A stretch of 64,000 nucleotides of DNA from Truepera radiovictrix DSM 17093 (GTDB lineage: Bacteria > Deinococcota > Deinococci > Deinococcales > Trueperaceae). The DNA is taken from the NCBI RefSeq assembly GCF_000092425.1, contig NC_014221.1, forward strand, positions 462,001-526,000, written 5' to 3'. Both the position numbers and the translations under genes were made by a program. Of the stretch, positions 7,457 through 14,284 are shown piece by piece. The notes below the pieces were generated by a model. The model saw nothing but the letters and a program-made list of their open reading frames with translations. It made no database searches and had not been told where the DNA came from. Positions within the stretch are counted from its first letter, which is position 1. Each line of letters begins with the position of its first letter.

Positions 7457-7912
7457 ATACAATCTACCACCTCCAGACAAGCCCAGCTCCTAGGCGCCAC
7501 CGTCAAAGGCCTCGGCGTCGTCACCGCCGTCTCTGCCCACCCCGGCAACGTCTACGCCCTCATCACGGACGCTGACGGGTACGAGCACCACCGCTTCGTG
7601 CCCTGCCTGAAGCGCCATGAAGTCGTCTTCACGGCCCCTCAGCCCTTCAAGCGCACCACGCGTCGCGTCGGGTACGGGGTGTGGGACGAGGTGCTCGAGC
7701 TGACGGACGTGGACGCGGTGCTTCGGCACCGCACGGTTAGCGCCACTAGGCGCCGGGCTAGTGCCCGTGACCGCACGGTTAGCGCCACTAGGCGCCGGGC
7801 TAGTGCCCGTGACCGCGTGTGGGGGCGGCGGCGTGATCGCCTACCGCGCCGCCCTACGCCAATGGTGGGCGTGCCACCGCGCAGCAAAAGCAACTCTGAA
7901 GCGTGCGCGTAG
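7457..7912 (+). CDS. Unrecognised island protein with internal 14-residue repeat, possible ATA start
   Basis: I do not recognise this protein. The frame is open through QSTTSRQAQLLGATVKGL, then VVTAVSAHPGNVYALITDAD and VGYGVWDEVLELTDVDAVL, with the balanced composition of a real protein. It is then interrupted by two copies of a 14-residue Arg-rich unit (TVSATRRRASARDR) encoded by a 42-bp tandem repeat. No ATG, GTG or TTG precedes the conserved-looking part. GGAG at 7447-7450 lies six bases before an ATA at 7457, which is the proposed start; the first conventional codon is GTG 7598. It may equally be a decaying gene. The promoter at 7371-7399 points into it. Confidence 0.4.
   Translation: MQSTTSRQAQLLGATVKGLGVVTAVSAHPGNVYALITDADGYEHHRFVPCLKRHEVVFTAPQPFKRTTRRVGYGVWDEVLELTDVDAVLRHRTVSATRRRASARDRTVSATRRRASARDRVWGRRRDRLPRRPTPMVGVPPRSKSNSEACA
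7728..7811 (+). repeat. Two perfect tandem copies of a 42-bp unit
   Basis: Copies at 7728-7769 and 7770-7811 are identical (beginning ACCGCACGGTTAGCGCCACT, ending CTAGTGCCCGTG), with the first bases of a third copy following. The unit is a multiple of three and stays in frame. Its core CCACTAGGCGCCGGGCTAGT contains the inverted pair CACTAG/CTAGTG and recurs in similar form at the 3' end of the DUF1902 gene (8240-8270). Confidence 0.9.
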
Positions 7913-7946
7913 GCTTCTGGCTAGGCTCGAGGCGCTGGAAAGCTAG
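7761..7946 (+). CDS. Possible small basic protein overlapping the repeat ORF
   Basis: A 61-codon frame from GTG 7761 to TAG 7946, in a different frame from the ORF at 7457. The C-terminal part (YRAALRQWWACHRAAKATL, then LKRARRLLARLEALES) looks like a normal basic helix, while the N-terminal part is repeat-derived. It could be a separate small gene, or the displaced C-terminus of the preceding ORF after insertion of the repeats. Weakly supported. Confidence 0.25.
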   Translation: MPVTARLAPLGAGLVPVTACGGGGVIAYRAALRQWWACHRAAKATLKRARRLLARLEALES

Positions 7947-7975
7947 CCCTTTCTCCACGCTTGGGCTATAAACCG

Positions 7976-8000
7976 CCCCCGGCTCGTCACCGGGGGTTTC
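7976..8000 (+). terminator. Intrinsic terminator
   Basis: CCCCCGG (7976-7982) and CCGGGGG (7990-7996) form a 7-bp stem around CTCGTCA, followed by TTTCTCTCT. It ends plus-strand transcription from the island ORF. The convergent HicA gene ends 28 bases further on. Confidence 0.75.
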
Positions 8001-8027
8001 TCTCTGCCTATACCTGCCTATACCGCT

Positions 8028-8222
8028 TCAGAACGCTTTAGGCAAACCGGCCTGTTTCAGCACACCGTTAGCGGTATGGTGTGATTTGATCTTGCTGTCT
8101 ACCGGAAAGTAGTGCTTGCTCAGCGGGCTGTACCACACCTCGTGGTCGCCTTTGCCCTGCCGGTGGAAGCTGCACCCCGCCTCTTTGAGTAAGCGCTTGA
8201 GCTGTGGCGCGTAGTCCGCCAC
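8028..8222 (-). CDS. hicA: HicA-family mRNA interferase toxin
   Basis: 64 residues. The family pattern is clear: LKRLLKEAGCSFHRQGKGDHEVWYSP split as a helix, a strand and the catalytic histidine in GDHEVWY, ending with VLKQAGLPKAF. HicA toxins have a double-stranded-RNA-binding fold and cleave mRNA. It starts at GTG 8222 and lies 28 bases after its partner gene on the same strand. The gap is filled by a copy of the dispersed CTAGG repeat. Confidence 0.82.
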   Translation of the reverse strand: MADYAPQLKRLLKEAGCSFHRQGKGDHEVWYSPLSKHYFPVDSKIKSHHTANGVLKQAGLPKAF

Positions 8223-8234
8223 TACAGCGCGTGT

Positions 8235-8278
8235 AAGAGTACTAGGCCCACTAGGGCCGGGCTGGTGCCCGTACTAGG
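8235..8278. repeat. Dispersed GC-rich element at the end of the antitoxin gene
   Basis: The stretch CCCACTAGGGCCGGGCTGGT followed by GCCCGTACTAG closely matches the core of the 42-bp unit at 7728-7811 (CCACTAGGCGCCGGGCTAGT, GCCCGTGA). It forms the last codons (LVRAPARP) and the stop of the antitoxin gene, so insertion probably replaced the original C-terminus. The outer TAGTAC-like ends are inverted. Confidence 0.6.
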
Positions 8279-8493
8279 GTGCGCTCAGCCTTCAGGTTGA
8301 CCGTGGGGGCGCCCAGAAGCTCAGGCGCGTTCAGCTCCAAGAGTTCGGGGATAAGGTGCTCGAGCTTGGCAGCTAGCTGCTCCACGGTTTCGGCTTCAGT
8401 CACAAGGCCGGGTACATGGTCGCTCTCTGCCACCCATACGCCCGCCTCTTCATCCCAGAAAGCGTGTACCTCTATCGCCCGATCCGCAACCAT
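8251..8493 (-). CDS. DUF1902 HicB-like antitoxin
   Basis: 80 residues with the DUF1902 pattern IEVHAFWDEEAGVWVAESDH, then VPGLVTEAETVEQLAAKLEH and LIPELLELN. DUF1902 proteins are HicB-like and are commonly paired with HicA toxins. Here it lies just upstream of the HicA gene on the same strand, so it should bind and neutralise it. The last 10 residues look repeat-derived (see 8235-8278). ATG 8493 has AAGGGGGC about 9 bases upstream. Confidence 0.75.
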   Translation of the reverse strand: MVADRAIEVHAFWDEEAGVWVAESDHVPGLVTEAETVEQLAAKLEHLIPELLELNAPELLGAPTVNLKAERTLVRAPARP

Positions 8494-8661
8494 CTTCGCT
8501 TGCCCCCTTTTGCTCTATATGGCCTTGTTTCGCCCCGTTCTTTTGAGTCTAGCACATTTTGTTGAGGTGCCGGTAACAAGCTGGGGGCTTTTTCGTCGGG
8601 CGAGCCCTCGCACGCGGGGAGAGCCCCGACAAGCTGCACCATTTGTCACGACCGGCTTGTT

Positions 8662-8680
8662 ATAAAACGGGCTAAGCCCG
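8662..8680 (-). terminator. Terminator of CRISPR array 1 transcript
   Basis: Read on the minus strand, CGGGCTTAGCCCG (8680-8668) is a perfect hairpin followed by TTTTAT. It lies about 25 bases beyond the leader-distal repeat, where the array transcript should stop. It supports minus-strand transcription of the array. Confidence 0.7.
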
Positions 8681-8704
8681 AGCCTTGAAAGGCTTCGGCC
8701 ACGC

Positions 8705-9348
8705 GTTTCAATCCCCTGACGGGGCAGACCCTTTTGCAACACATTCTCATGCCCCGTGTCTCTAACGCCCAGTTGAAGGGTTTCAATCCCCTGACGGGGC
8801 AGACCCTTTTGCAACCCCACCGCCTCCGCGCCCGTGGGGAGGTCACGCTCACCTGGTTTCAATCCCCTGACGGGGCAGACCCTTTTGCAACCGAGATATC
8901 AACGACCATCGTGCTCATCAGTTGCCTCCTGGTTTCAATCCCCTGACGGGGCAGACCCTTTTGCAACTGGCTCTGGCTCTGGCTGCGCAGCAACCGCGAC
9001 GCGACCAGCGGTTTCAATCCCCTGACGGGGCAGACCCTTTTGCAACCATGCGAAAAATCGTCCCCGGGGCCCTGGTCCGCCTCAAGTTTCAATCCCCTGA
9101 CGGGGCAGACCCTTTTGCAACAATTAAAGCGCTGGTGGACCGAGCAATTAATAAATTGTTTCAATCCCCTGACGGGGCAGACCCTTTTGCAACAAGACCC
9201 TGGTCGAGAACCCCCACCGTATCCTCCGCTACCACCGGTTTCAATCCCCTGACGGGGCAGACCCTTTTGCAACTCCGGTTTGCCGTCGGGCGTCTCGGGG
9301 GGCTGGGCGTTGGTTTCAATCCCCTGACGGGGCAGACCCTTTTGCAAC
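8705..9348 (-). CRISPR. CRISPR array 1: nine 36-bp repeats, eight spacers
   Basis: Repeats start at 8705, 8780, 8856, 8932, 9011, 9086, 9158, 9238 and 9313, all identical. On the plus strand each begins GTTTCAATCCCCTGACGGGG and ends CAGACCCTTTTGCAAC. Spacers are 39, 40, 40, 43, 39, 36, 44 and 39 bases. The complement ends in ATTGAAAC, the usual 5' handle of type III and some type I crRNAs, and contains a short CCCC/GGGG hairpin for Cas6. The leader is therefore at the high-coordinate side, next to cas2. Spacer targets are unknown; I see no spacer matching elsewhere in the window. Confidence 0.99.
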
Positions 9349-9535
9349 TCTACCCTTTGGGAGAGCTGTCTTACAAGGGGTTTTTGAGGGGTCATTTGAC
9401 ACCCCCCCAAGTTATCCACAGCTTGGCCTGTGGATAACCCCAAAAGGACGAGGCGCGGGCTGTGGACAACCGCTAAAGACGACTGACAAACGCTGAAACG
9501 TTCTCGGCTAGCGTGGGTTGTCAAGGTGCGCGCCC
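9349..9535 (-). promoter_or_regulatory. Leader of CRISPR array 1 with three DnaA-box-like sites
   Basis: This sequence is nearly identical to the flank of array 2 (15080-15262), so it is the leader. It holds TTATCCACA (9412-9420) and its complement TGTGGATAA (9429-9437) in an 11-bp palindrome (GTTATCCACAG / CTGTGGATAAC, 6-base centre), and a third site TGTGGACAA (9461-9469). TTGACA on the minus strand (9525-9520) is a possible -35 element with no clear -10. TCTACCCT directly abuts the first repeat in both leaders. New spacers should be added at this end. Confidence 0.85.
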
Positions 9536-9587
9536 CCTTCGGCAGGAAAACCATACCACGAGCAGGTATCATTTGGTTGGAGATGCC

Positions 9588-9652
9588 CTTACACTAATAA
9601 AAATTCGCTCGGCACGTTCCGAGATGCTACCGGTAGCAACGTTTCGCGAAAC
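9588..9652 (-). terminator. cas2 terminator and adjoining palindromes
   Basis: On the minus strand CTCGG-AACGTG-CCGAG (9623-9608) is followed by CGAATTTTTATT, an intrinsic terminator for the cas operon. Just before it lie two perfect 12-bp palindromes, GTTTCGCGAAAC (9641-9652) and GCTACCGGTAGC (9626-9637). The terminator separates cas transcription from the array leader. Confidence 0.65.
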
Positions 9653-9666
9653 GGCTGCAGCTAGAG

Positions 9667-9936
9667 CTAGAACATAAATAGGCGCGCGTCTTCGGTTGGC
9701 GATCCTGACCCCAACACCTCTACGGGAGAACCGACGGGGTAGATGCGCACGCTGTCCTCGCGTTCGTTGAGGCGCGCCTCGAGCTTTTGGCGCAGCTCCC
9801 GCAGCTCGCGCGGCTCGAGCCAGCACTCGAAAACCGAATACTGCACCCGTTCGCCGAAGCTTTTAAGCACGTTGGCGAGCTTGACGCGCCGGTTGTCGTT
9901 GGGGATGTCGTACGAGACGGTGTAGAGTCCGGCCAT
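9667..9936 (-). CDS. cas2: CRISPR adaptation protein Cas2
   Basis: 89 residues. Ferredoxin-like fold with the conserved Asp10 at the end of the first strand (LYTVSYDIPNDNRR), then FGERVQYSVFECWLEP and VRIYPV. Cas2 dimers bridge two Cas1 dimers in the spacer-integration complex. It starts 20 bases after the cas1 stop with AAAGGAG upstream, so it is the last gene of the operon. Its 3' end faces the array 1 leader, the usual position for an adaptation module. Confidence 0.97.
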   Translation of the reverse strand: MAGLYTVSYDIPNDNRRVKLANVLKSFGERVQYSVFECWLEPRELRELRQKLEARLNEREDSVRIYPVGSPVEVLGSGSPTEDARLFMF

Positions 9937-9956
9937 CTAACGCTCCTTTGGGCCCT

Positions 9957-10949
9957 TTAGGTAGGGCGAGCGCTCAGGTAGAAGGGGCTGTAGGGACGGC
10001 GACCCTCGAGCGCGGCGGCGAGGCGCCGCGCTTGCCGCTCAATCAGCGTTCGGTAGGGGCACGCGCCCCCCTCCGGAGGCTTGGCCTCCGCGTCAAGTCG
10101 GGCCTCTAGAAGGGGCACCAAGACCTTGCGACCGGCGTCGCTCAGATAGATGCCGCCCGCCTCGTCCCGAAAGTGCTGCGTGGGGTGAAGGGCGCCGCTC
10201 AAAAAGGCGCGAAACACCGTGAGGTCGACGACGGGCACCCGAAACTCCTCCATGAGGTCGAGGCTCATCGCGGGGTTGCGGCGGCTCTCGGCGTGGAGCA
10301 GCCCCACCTCGGGGTGCAGCCCCGCCGAGAGCGTCGCGAGCTGCACCTGGGCGAGCAGGAGGGCGTAGCCGTACGAGAGGGCGGCGTTGACGGGGTCGCG
10401 CGGTGGGCGGCGGTTGCGCCCCGTAAAGCCGTAGGCCGCGAGCGGCCGTTGGAGCGCGGCGTAGTAGAGGCGCGCGCAGAGCCCCTCAAAGCCGCGCAGC
10501 CGCTCGAGCTCCGTGCAGGCGGCTACTTTGCCGCCGAGCGCGTGCAGCTGCGCCGCCGCCGCGGCAAGTTCGGGGCGCGTGCGCCGAAAGGCGGTGAGGA
10601 CGGCGAGCGACGAACGCAGCTTGGCGAGGACGAAAAGCTGCGCGATCCCAGCCCCTACGGCCGAGGTCGCGGCGGCGAACTGGGCGCGCAGCCGCGCGGG
10701 GGGCGCGAGCGCGCACGAGCTGGCGACGCCGTGGAGCGCCCCTTTGAGCGAGACGTAGAGCACCGGCACCCCGTTACCCAGAAAAAACTGCAGCGCAGGG
10801 GTCGTGAGCCGCACGTTGCCGTGCAGCGCGACCTGCCGCACCTTGCGTGCAGGCACCTCCCCGAGGGCGTGGCCGTCGAGCTCAACGCAGATGCGCCCCG
10901 CCCTTAGGCGCGCGGTCGCACCCTGCTCGAGGAGGTGGAGCACGGCCAT
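9957..10949 (-). CDS. cas1: CRISPR integrase Cas1
   Basis: 330 residues. Cas1 inserts new spacers at the leader-proximal repeat. The N-terminal beta domain covers about residues 1-80. The helical catalytic domain shows the metal-binding residues Glu155 (RGFEGLCAR), His219 (GLLHAES) and the acidic cluster in SLDLMEEFR (about residues 229-236). The motif PVVDLTVFRAFLSGAL is also typical. ATG 10949 lies five bases after the stop of the upstream CARF gene. Length is normal for the family. Confidence 0.97.
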   Translation of the reverse strand: MAVLHLLEQGATARLRAGRICVELDGHALGEVPARKVRQVALHGNVRLTTPALQFFLGNGVPVLYVSLKGALHGVASSCALAPPARLRAQFAAATSAVGAGIAQLFVLAKLRSSLAVLTAFRRTRPELAAAAAQLHALGGKVAACTELERLRGFEGLCARLYYAALQRPLAAYGFTGRNRRPPRDPVNAALSYGYALLLAQVQLATLSAGLHPEVGLLHAESRRNPAMSLDLMEEFRVPVVDLTVFRAFLSGALHPTQHFRDEAGGIYLSDAGRKVLVPLLEARLDAEAKPPEGGACPYRTLIERQARRLAAALEGRRPYSPFYLSARPT

Positions 10950-10953
10950 AGCC

Positions 10954-12417
10954 TTAAGGCAGCGGCACCGCTGACGCGGGGCACCTTTCGCTGCGGCCCT
11001 CTAGCTGCAAGAGCGCTTCGTGTAGGGGTGAGAGAAGGCTGGCGAGCTTGCGGTACGCTTTTTCGGAGATCGGTTTGTACCCGTGAATCCACAGCGACTG
11101 GTTGCGCAGCTCAGCGAGGCCCATGAGGTCGTTTTGGCGGTGAACGAGCGCCTTGACGAGGGGATCTTCAAGCGCGCCGAGGAGCAGATAACTCTCGAAC
11201 AGGGGGACGGGCTGTCCCTGTGGGGGGAGGGGGCGGGGTGAAGCCGCTTGTTTTTTGGACGCTACCTTCTGCCAGGCCGCGGTGTAGGCGTCTTGAAGGA
11301 CGTCTTGGGGTACGGGGAGCGCGGGATAGTTCGCGGCGAGGCTGTCGAAGCGGTAGGTGGCAAGCCGGTGTTGAGAGGTCACTTCTAGGCTCCGGTAGCA
11401 GAGAAGTCCGGCAGCGGTAAAGTTGCCAGCCTCGGCGAAACGGCTTTGCATCAGCTCGAGGCTAGCGAGAAGCCACAACACGAGCGCCGCGTCCGAGAGG
11501 GTGGCGACGCGCTTCGCCGGGTCATCGTAAGCGTCTACCAGCTTCGTAAGTAACAGCACCCCGTCGTGCTGCTGCTTTAGGACTGGTAGCTGCTCGCGCA
11601 GGGGGTGGGTTTGAAAGCCGGGTTTGTCGAGCTCGGAAAAAAGCCCCTCGAAGGCGTGAGCTGCACTCTCAAAGCGGTTGCTGAGCCAGGCGGCGTACGC
11701 TTCTGACAGTTTGGCGTAGGGTGAAAACCGCCTCACGTCCCCCGTACGGTCGGCGATACGTATAAACTCCCGCGCCGCTAACGTGTATTCCTGTGCGTTG
11801 TAGAGGGCCTTGGCCGTCTGATACTCGAGGTCGCCAAAAGCGCCCAGGGGGTCGTTAATCTGAATCAGCGCTTCGCTACCCGCACGCGGTCGGCGCGCAG
11901 CGGGATCAAACTCACCGTTGACGTAAAAAACGCGGAGCTTGTAGCCAAAGGTCATCGCAGAGAAGGCGGCCGCTCCCAGTCCCGTCACCATCGGCTTGGT
12001 ACCGCTTGTAATGTCGACGGCGATGTCCGCGTGAGGGTACCGTTGCAAGACGTCCTGAAACCTTTGATATATGGTCGTGGGGTCGTCTTTGCTGACGTTG
12101 TACGCCCAAACGCGTTTGCCGAGTTCCGCCTCAACCCGGTCGAGATACTTTTCCGACTCGTCGGTGTAAAAGATGTAGATCTGCTCGCTCCGTAAGGCTG
12201 TGGCGGCGAGGATAAGGGCTTCGGGGCTGGTGCCTAGCGTGTGGAGGGAGAGGTTGCACCTTGGCCCGTGGTCTTGCGCGCGCCAGCGCAGCAGCAGGGA
12301 GGGCCACACGTGCTGGTCGTAAAAGTCGTTGGCTGCTTCGAGTCCTTGGGAAGCGTGCATCTCCTTGAACTGCTGCCACAAGTCGTTTAGTTCTACCGGC
12401 TCTACCACCTCGGCCAC
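10954..12417 (-). CDS. CARF-HEPN ribonuclease, Cas02710 (Csm6/Csx1-like) type, copy A
   Basis: 487 residues. The CARF domain shows the nucleotide-binding loops LHTLGTSPEALIL (about 59-70) and DITSGTKPMVTGLG (135-148), the TIGR02710 signature. The middle is helical. The C-terminal HEPN domain has the RNase motif RNQSLWIH (Arg438, His445; R-x6-H). Such proteins are activated by cyclic oligoadenylate made by Cas10 in type III CRISPR and cleave RNA. The start GTG 12417 overlaps the next CARF gene by 16 bases. About 50 residues precede the CARF strand, longer than usual. No Cas10 is in the window, so the signal must come from elsewhere. Confidence 0.88.
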   Translation of the reverse strand: MAEVVEPVELNDLWQQFKEMHASQGLEAANDFYDQHVWPSLLLRWRAQDHGPRCNLSLHTLGTSPEALILAATALRSEQIYIFYTDESEKYLDRVEAELGKRVWAYNVSKDDPTTIYQRFQDVLQRYPHADIAVDITSGTKPMVTGLGAAAFSAMTFGYKLRVFYVNGEFDPAARRPRAGSEALIQINDPLGAFGDLEYQTAKALYNAQEYTLAAREFIRIADRTGDVRRFSPYAKLSEAYAAWLSNRFESAAHAFEGLFSELDKPGFQTHPLREQLPVLKQQHDGVLLLTKLVDAYDDPAKRVATLSDAALVLWLLASLELMQSRFAEAGNFTAAGLLCYRSLEVTSQHRLATYRFDSLAANYPALPVPQDVLQDAYTAAWQKVASKKQAASPRPLPPQGQPVPLFESYLLLGALEDPLVKALVHRQNDLMGLAELRNQSLWIHGYKPISEKAYRKLASLLSPLHEALLQLEGRSERCPASAVPLP

Positions 12418-13607
12418 CCTTCCGCCGCGCGCAACCCCTGCGCCTCGAGGTAGGCGCGCAGCGCCTCGTAGTCGCCCGCGCCGACCGAACGCAAACCGTG
12501 TGCCAAGACGCTCTCGTGCCGCCGCGCCAGGAGCGGTTTGAGCTGCTTCGGGTAGTCGTCCCGCAGCCGCTGCGCGAGCGTGCCGTTTTTGCCGAAAAAG
12601 AGGTCGATGTCAGAGGCGAGGTCGAGCGTCTCTTTAAGCCCCAACAGGGTACCCGCGCGGCGCTTTAACTCCGGCGACAGCTCGGGCCACGTCGCGGCAA
12701 CTTTGAGGTGAAATCCGTAGCGCTCGGCGATGTCGACCTCGGCGGCGAGCTCGACGCCGCGGTAGAGCCGCGCGAGGGCGTCGTCAAAGCGACCGGCAAA
12801 GGCGCGCCGCTCGGCGTTGGCGAGCAGGTCGCCGAGGAGCGCGCGCGTCGGGCGCTGGCGCTGCGTCAGCGCTTGGAGCTCCCCTTGGCGGGCGAAGAGC
12901 GCCCCCAAGACCCGCACCTTGGCGCCGTGCCGCCACGCTTCGGCGATGCTTAGGGCGGGCTCGAGGTGCGTTTGCAAAAGCCCCAACGCCTCGTCGTGGT
13001 GAAAGCTGTCCCAGGCGTTGAGCCCCGCGCACACCCCGCTGAGGTGGCGAAAAAAGCGCGCGTTGGAGGCCGACAGGGGCTGCGCGCAGATCAGCGCGAC
13101 GATGCTCTGCGCCTCGCGAAAGCGCCAGCCGTTCCAGGCGCGGGTAAACGCCTCCCACTCGCGCACGAAAAAGCGCGCCGTGGGGTCTTCGAGCAGCCGC
13201 AAGCGCTCGCTACCGCTCTGCACGCGCCCATAAGCGTCGCGGGCGCTCCCCCCCACATACGAAAACGTCACCCCCTGCCCCGTGAGGGCGAGCGCCAGCC
13301 CCGCAACCATCGGCTTGGTACCCCCCGTGAGATCGGCGGTAATAGCCCGCGCCTCCCACTCGAGCGCCTTGGCAAGCGCCCGCTGCGCCGCTTCGTAGGC
13401 CTCGCTCAAGCTCTCGGCATCATCGAGCAAAATGGTGTAGACCTCGAGCCCTAACGCCTCTTTGACCTGGGCCGCTACCTGCTGCGTCTCCTGGCTGGCG
13501 ATAAACACGGCCCGTTCCGGAGCGTGCTCGAGGGCCGCTGTCACGATGGGCTCAGGCGTTGCGCCCACCGTCGCAATCAGCACCTGCGCGACCCCACTTG
13601 CTGGCAT
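12402..13607 (-). CDS. CARF-HEPN ribonuclease, Cas02710 type, copy B
   Basis: 401 residues from ATG 13607 (an in-frame start at 13622 adds five). The CARF domain starts at once, VLIATVGATPEPIV (about 9-22), with the second loop DLTGGTKPMVAGLAL (92-106). The C-terminal HEPN motif is RHESVLAHG (Arg363, His370). It differs strongly from copy A in sequence and length, so this is not a recent duplication. Overlapping reading frames imply coupled, roughly equal synthesis of A and B. It is the first clear gene of the cas1-cas2 operon. Confidence 0.88.
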   Translation of the reverse strand: MPASGVAQVLIATVGATPEPIVTAALEHAPERAVFIASQETQQVAAQVKEALGLEVYTILLDDAESLSEAYEAAQRALAKALEWEARAITADLTGGTKPMVAGLALALTGQGVTFSYVGGSARDAYGRVQSGSERLRLLEDPTARFFVREWEAFTRAWNGWRFREAQSIVALICAQPLSASNARFFRHLSGVCAGLNAWDSFHHDEALGLLQTHLEPALSIAEAWRHGAKVRVLGALFARQGELQALTQRQRPTRALLGDLLANAERRAFAGRFDDALARLYRGVELAAEVDIAERYGFHLKVAATWPELSPELKRRAGTLLGLKETLDLASDIDLFFGKNGTLAQRLRDDYPKQLKPLLARRHESVLAHGLRSVGAGDYEALRAYLEAQGLRAAEGWPRW

Positions 13608-13649
13608 AAGGTACCCTAACACGCCCAGGCCGCTACCGACCCCAAGGTG

Positions 13650-13970
13650 CTATGGCCCCTCGGACGCCGCTAGCCCATACGCCCATAGGGACACTACCGG
13701 CTCGCACCACCATGTCCGGTACCCCTCCAGGCTGAGCCTCCGTACGAGCTGCTGGGCGCCCCTGTAGCGCATCAAAACGCTTCCGGAGCCCTCGTCGCCC
13801 GTGCCCGTAAGGGGGTGTCGGGGGTTCTCGGTAGGCACTTCCAACCACGCCGCGAGAACCGTTTCCGGCGTGGCCCTCTGCTGCGCTCCAGCAGCCAGCA
13901 CGCCAACCCGCCGAAAAAGCGCGCCCCTGTCAACAAGGTCTTTGCCTCGAGTCCATCGTAACCTCTCCAC
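13650..13970 (-). CDS. Hypothetical ORF upstream of the CARF genes
   Basis: A 106-codon frame from GTG 13970, same strand as the cas operon and ending 43 bases before copy B. Segments such as GSGSVLMRYRGAQQLVRRLS and GYRTWWCEPVVSLWAYGLA look protein-like, but I recognise no family, there is no strong ribosome binding site, and other frames are also open here. It may be a remnant or chance. If real, it is the first gene of the operon. Confidence 0.3.
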   Translation of the reverse strand: MERLRWTRGKDLVDRGALFRRVGVLAAGAQQRATPETVLAAWLEVPTENPRHPLTGTGDEGSGSVLMRYRGAQQLVRRLSLEGYRTWWCEPVVSLWAYGLAASEGP

Positions 13971-13975
13971 AGCAA

Positions 13976-14067
13976 CCTTCGGCCCCCGAGCGCAGCGAGG
14001 CGAAGCTTACGAAGCGCTCGCGGGGCACGGTTTTAGCCTTCGGCCCCCGAGCGCAGCGAGGCGAAGC
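13976..14067. repeat. Direct repeat, two 31-bp copies 61 bp apart
   Basis: Copies at 13976-14006 and 14037-14067 are identical, beginning CCTTCGGCCCCCGAGCGCAG and ending CGAGGCGAAGC. Each has self-complementary ends (CTTCG/CGAAG). They sit between the cas operon and the trailer end of array 2. Function unknown. Confidence 0.8.
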
Positions 14068-14284
14068 CGTCAGGTGCGAGCGCTTGTCGGACAGAACCGT
14101 GCTCACCCTTGTTCACGACGCAAATGAGCCGCGCCCCACAGCTTGACGACCAGCCCTGCAACTGCCAGAAAGCCAATCATGAATCCGCTGGTAGGCAAAT
14201 CCAACTTCATGCTGGGCGTGGCTGACCAAATAGACCAATTCATCGAGGTACGCGTCAAGATGGCCGCTAGACGGTGGGCTCCCT
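14068..14284. other. Non-coding or decayed stretch beyond the distal end of array 2
   Basis: About 217 bases between the direct repeats and the leader-distal repeat of array 2. Short frames are open on both strands (for example a minus frame containing FMIGFLAVAGLVVKLWGAA), but none has a convincing start. No CRISPR repeat remnant or clear terminator is seen. It may hold a decayed gene. Confidence 0.3.

Noticed and set aside
8859-9572. 237-codon minus-strand ORF through CRISPR array 1, and similar ORFs across array 2
   Set aside because: They are made of the translated 36-bp repeat (LQKGLPRQGIET or CKRVCPVRGLK) plus spacers. The repeat length is a multiple of three, so open frames arise by chance.
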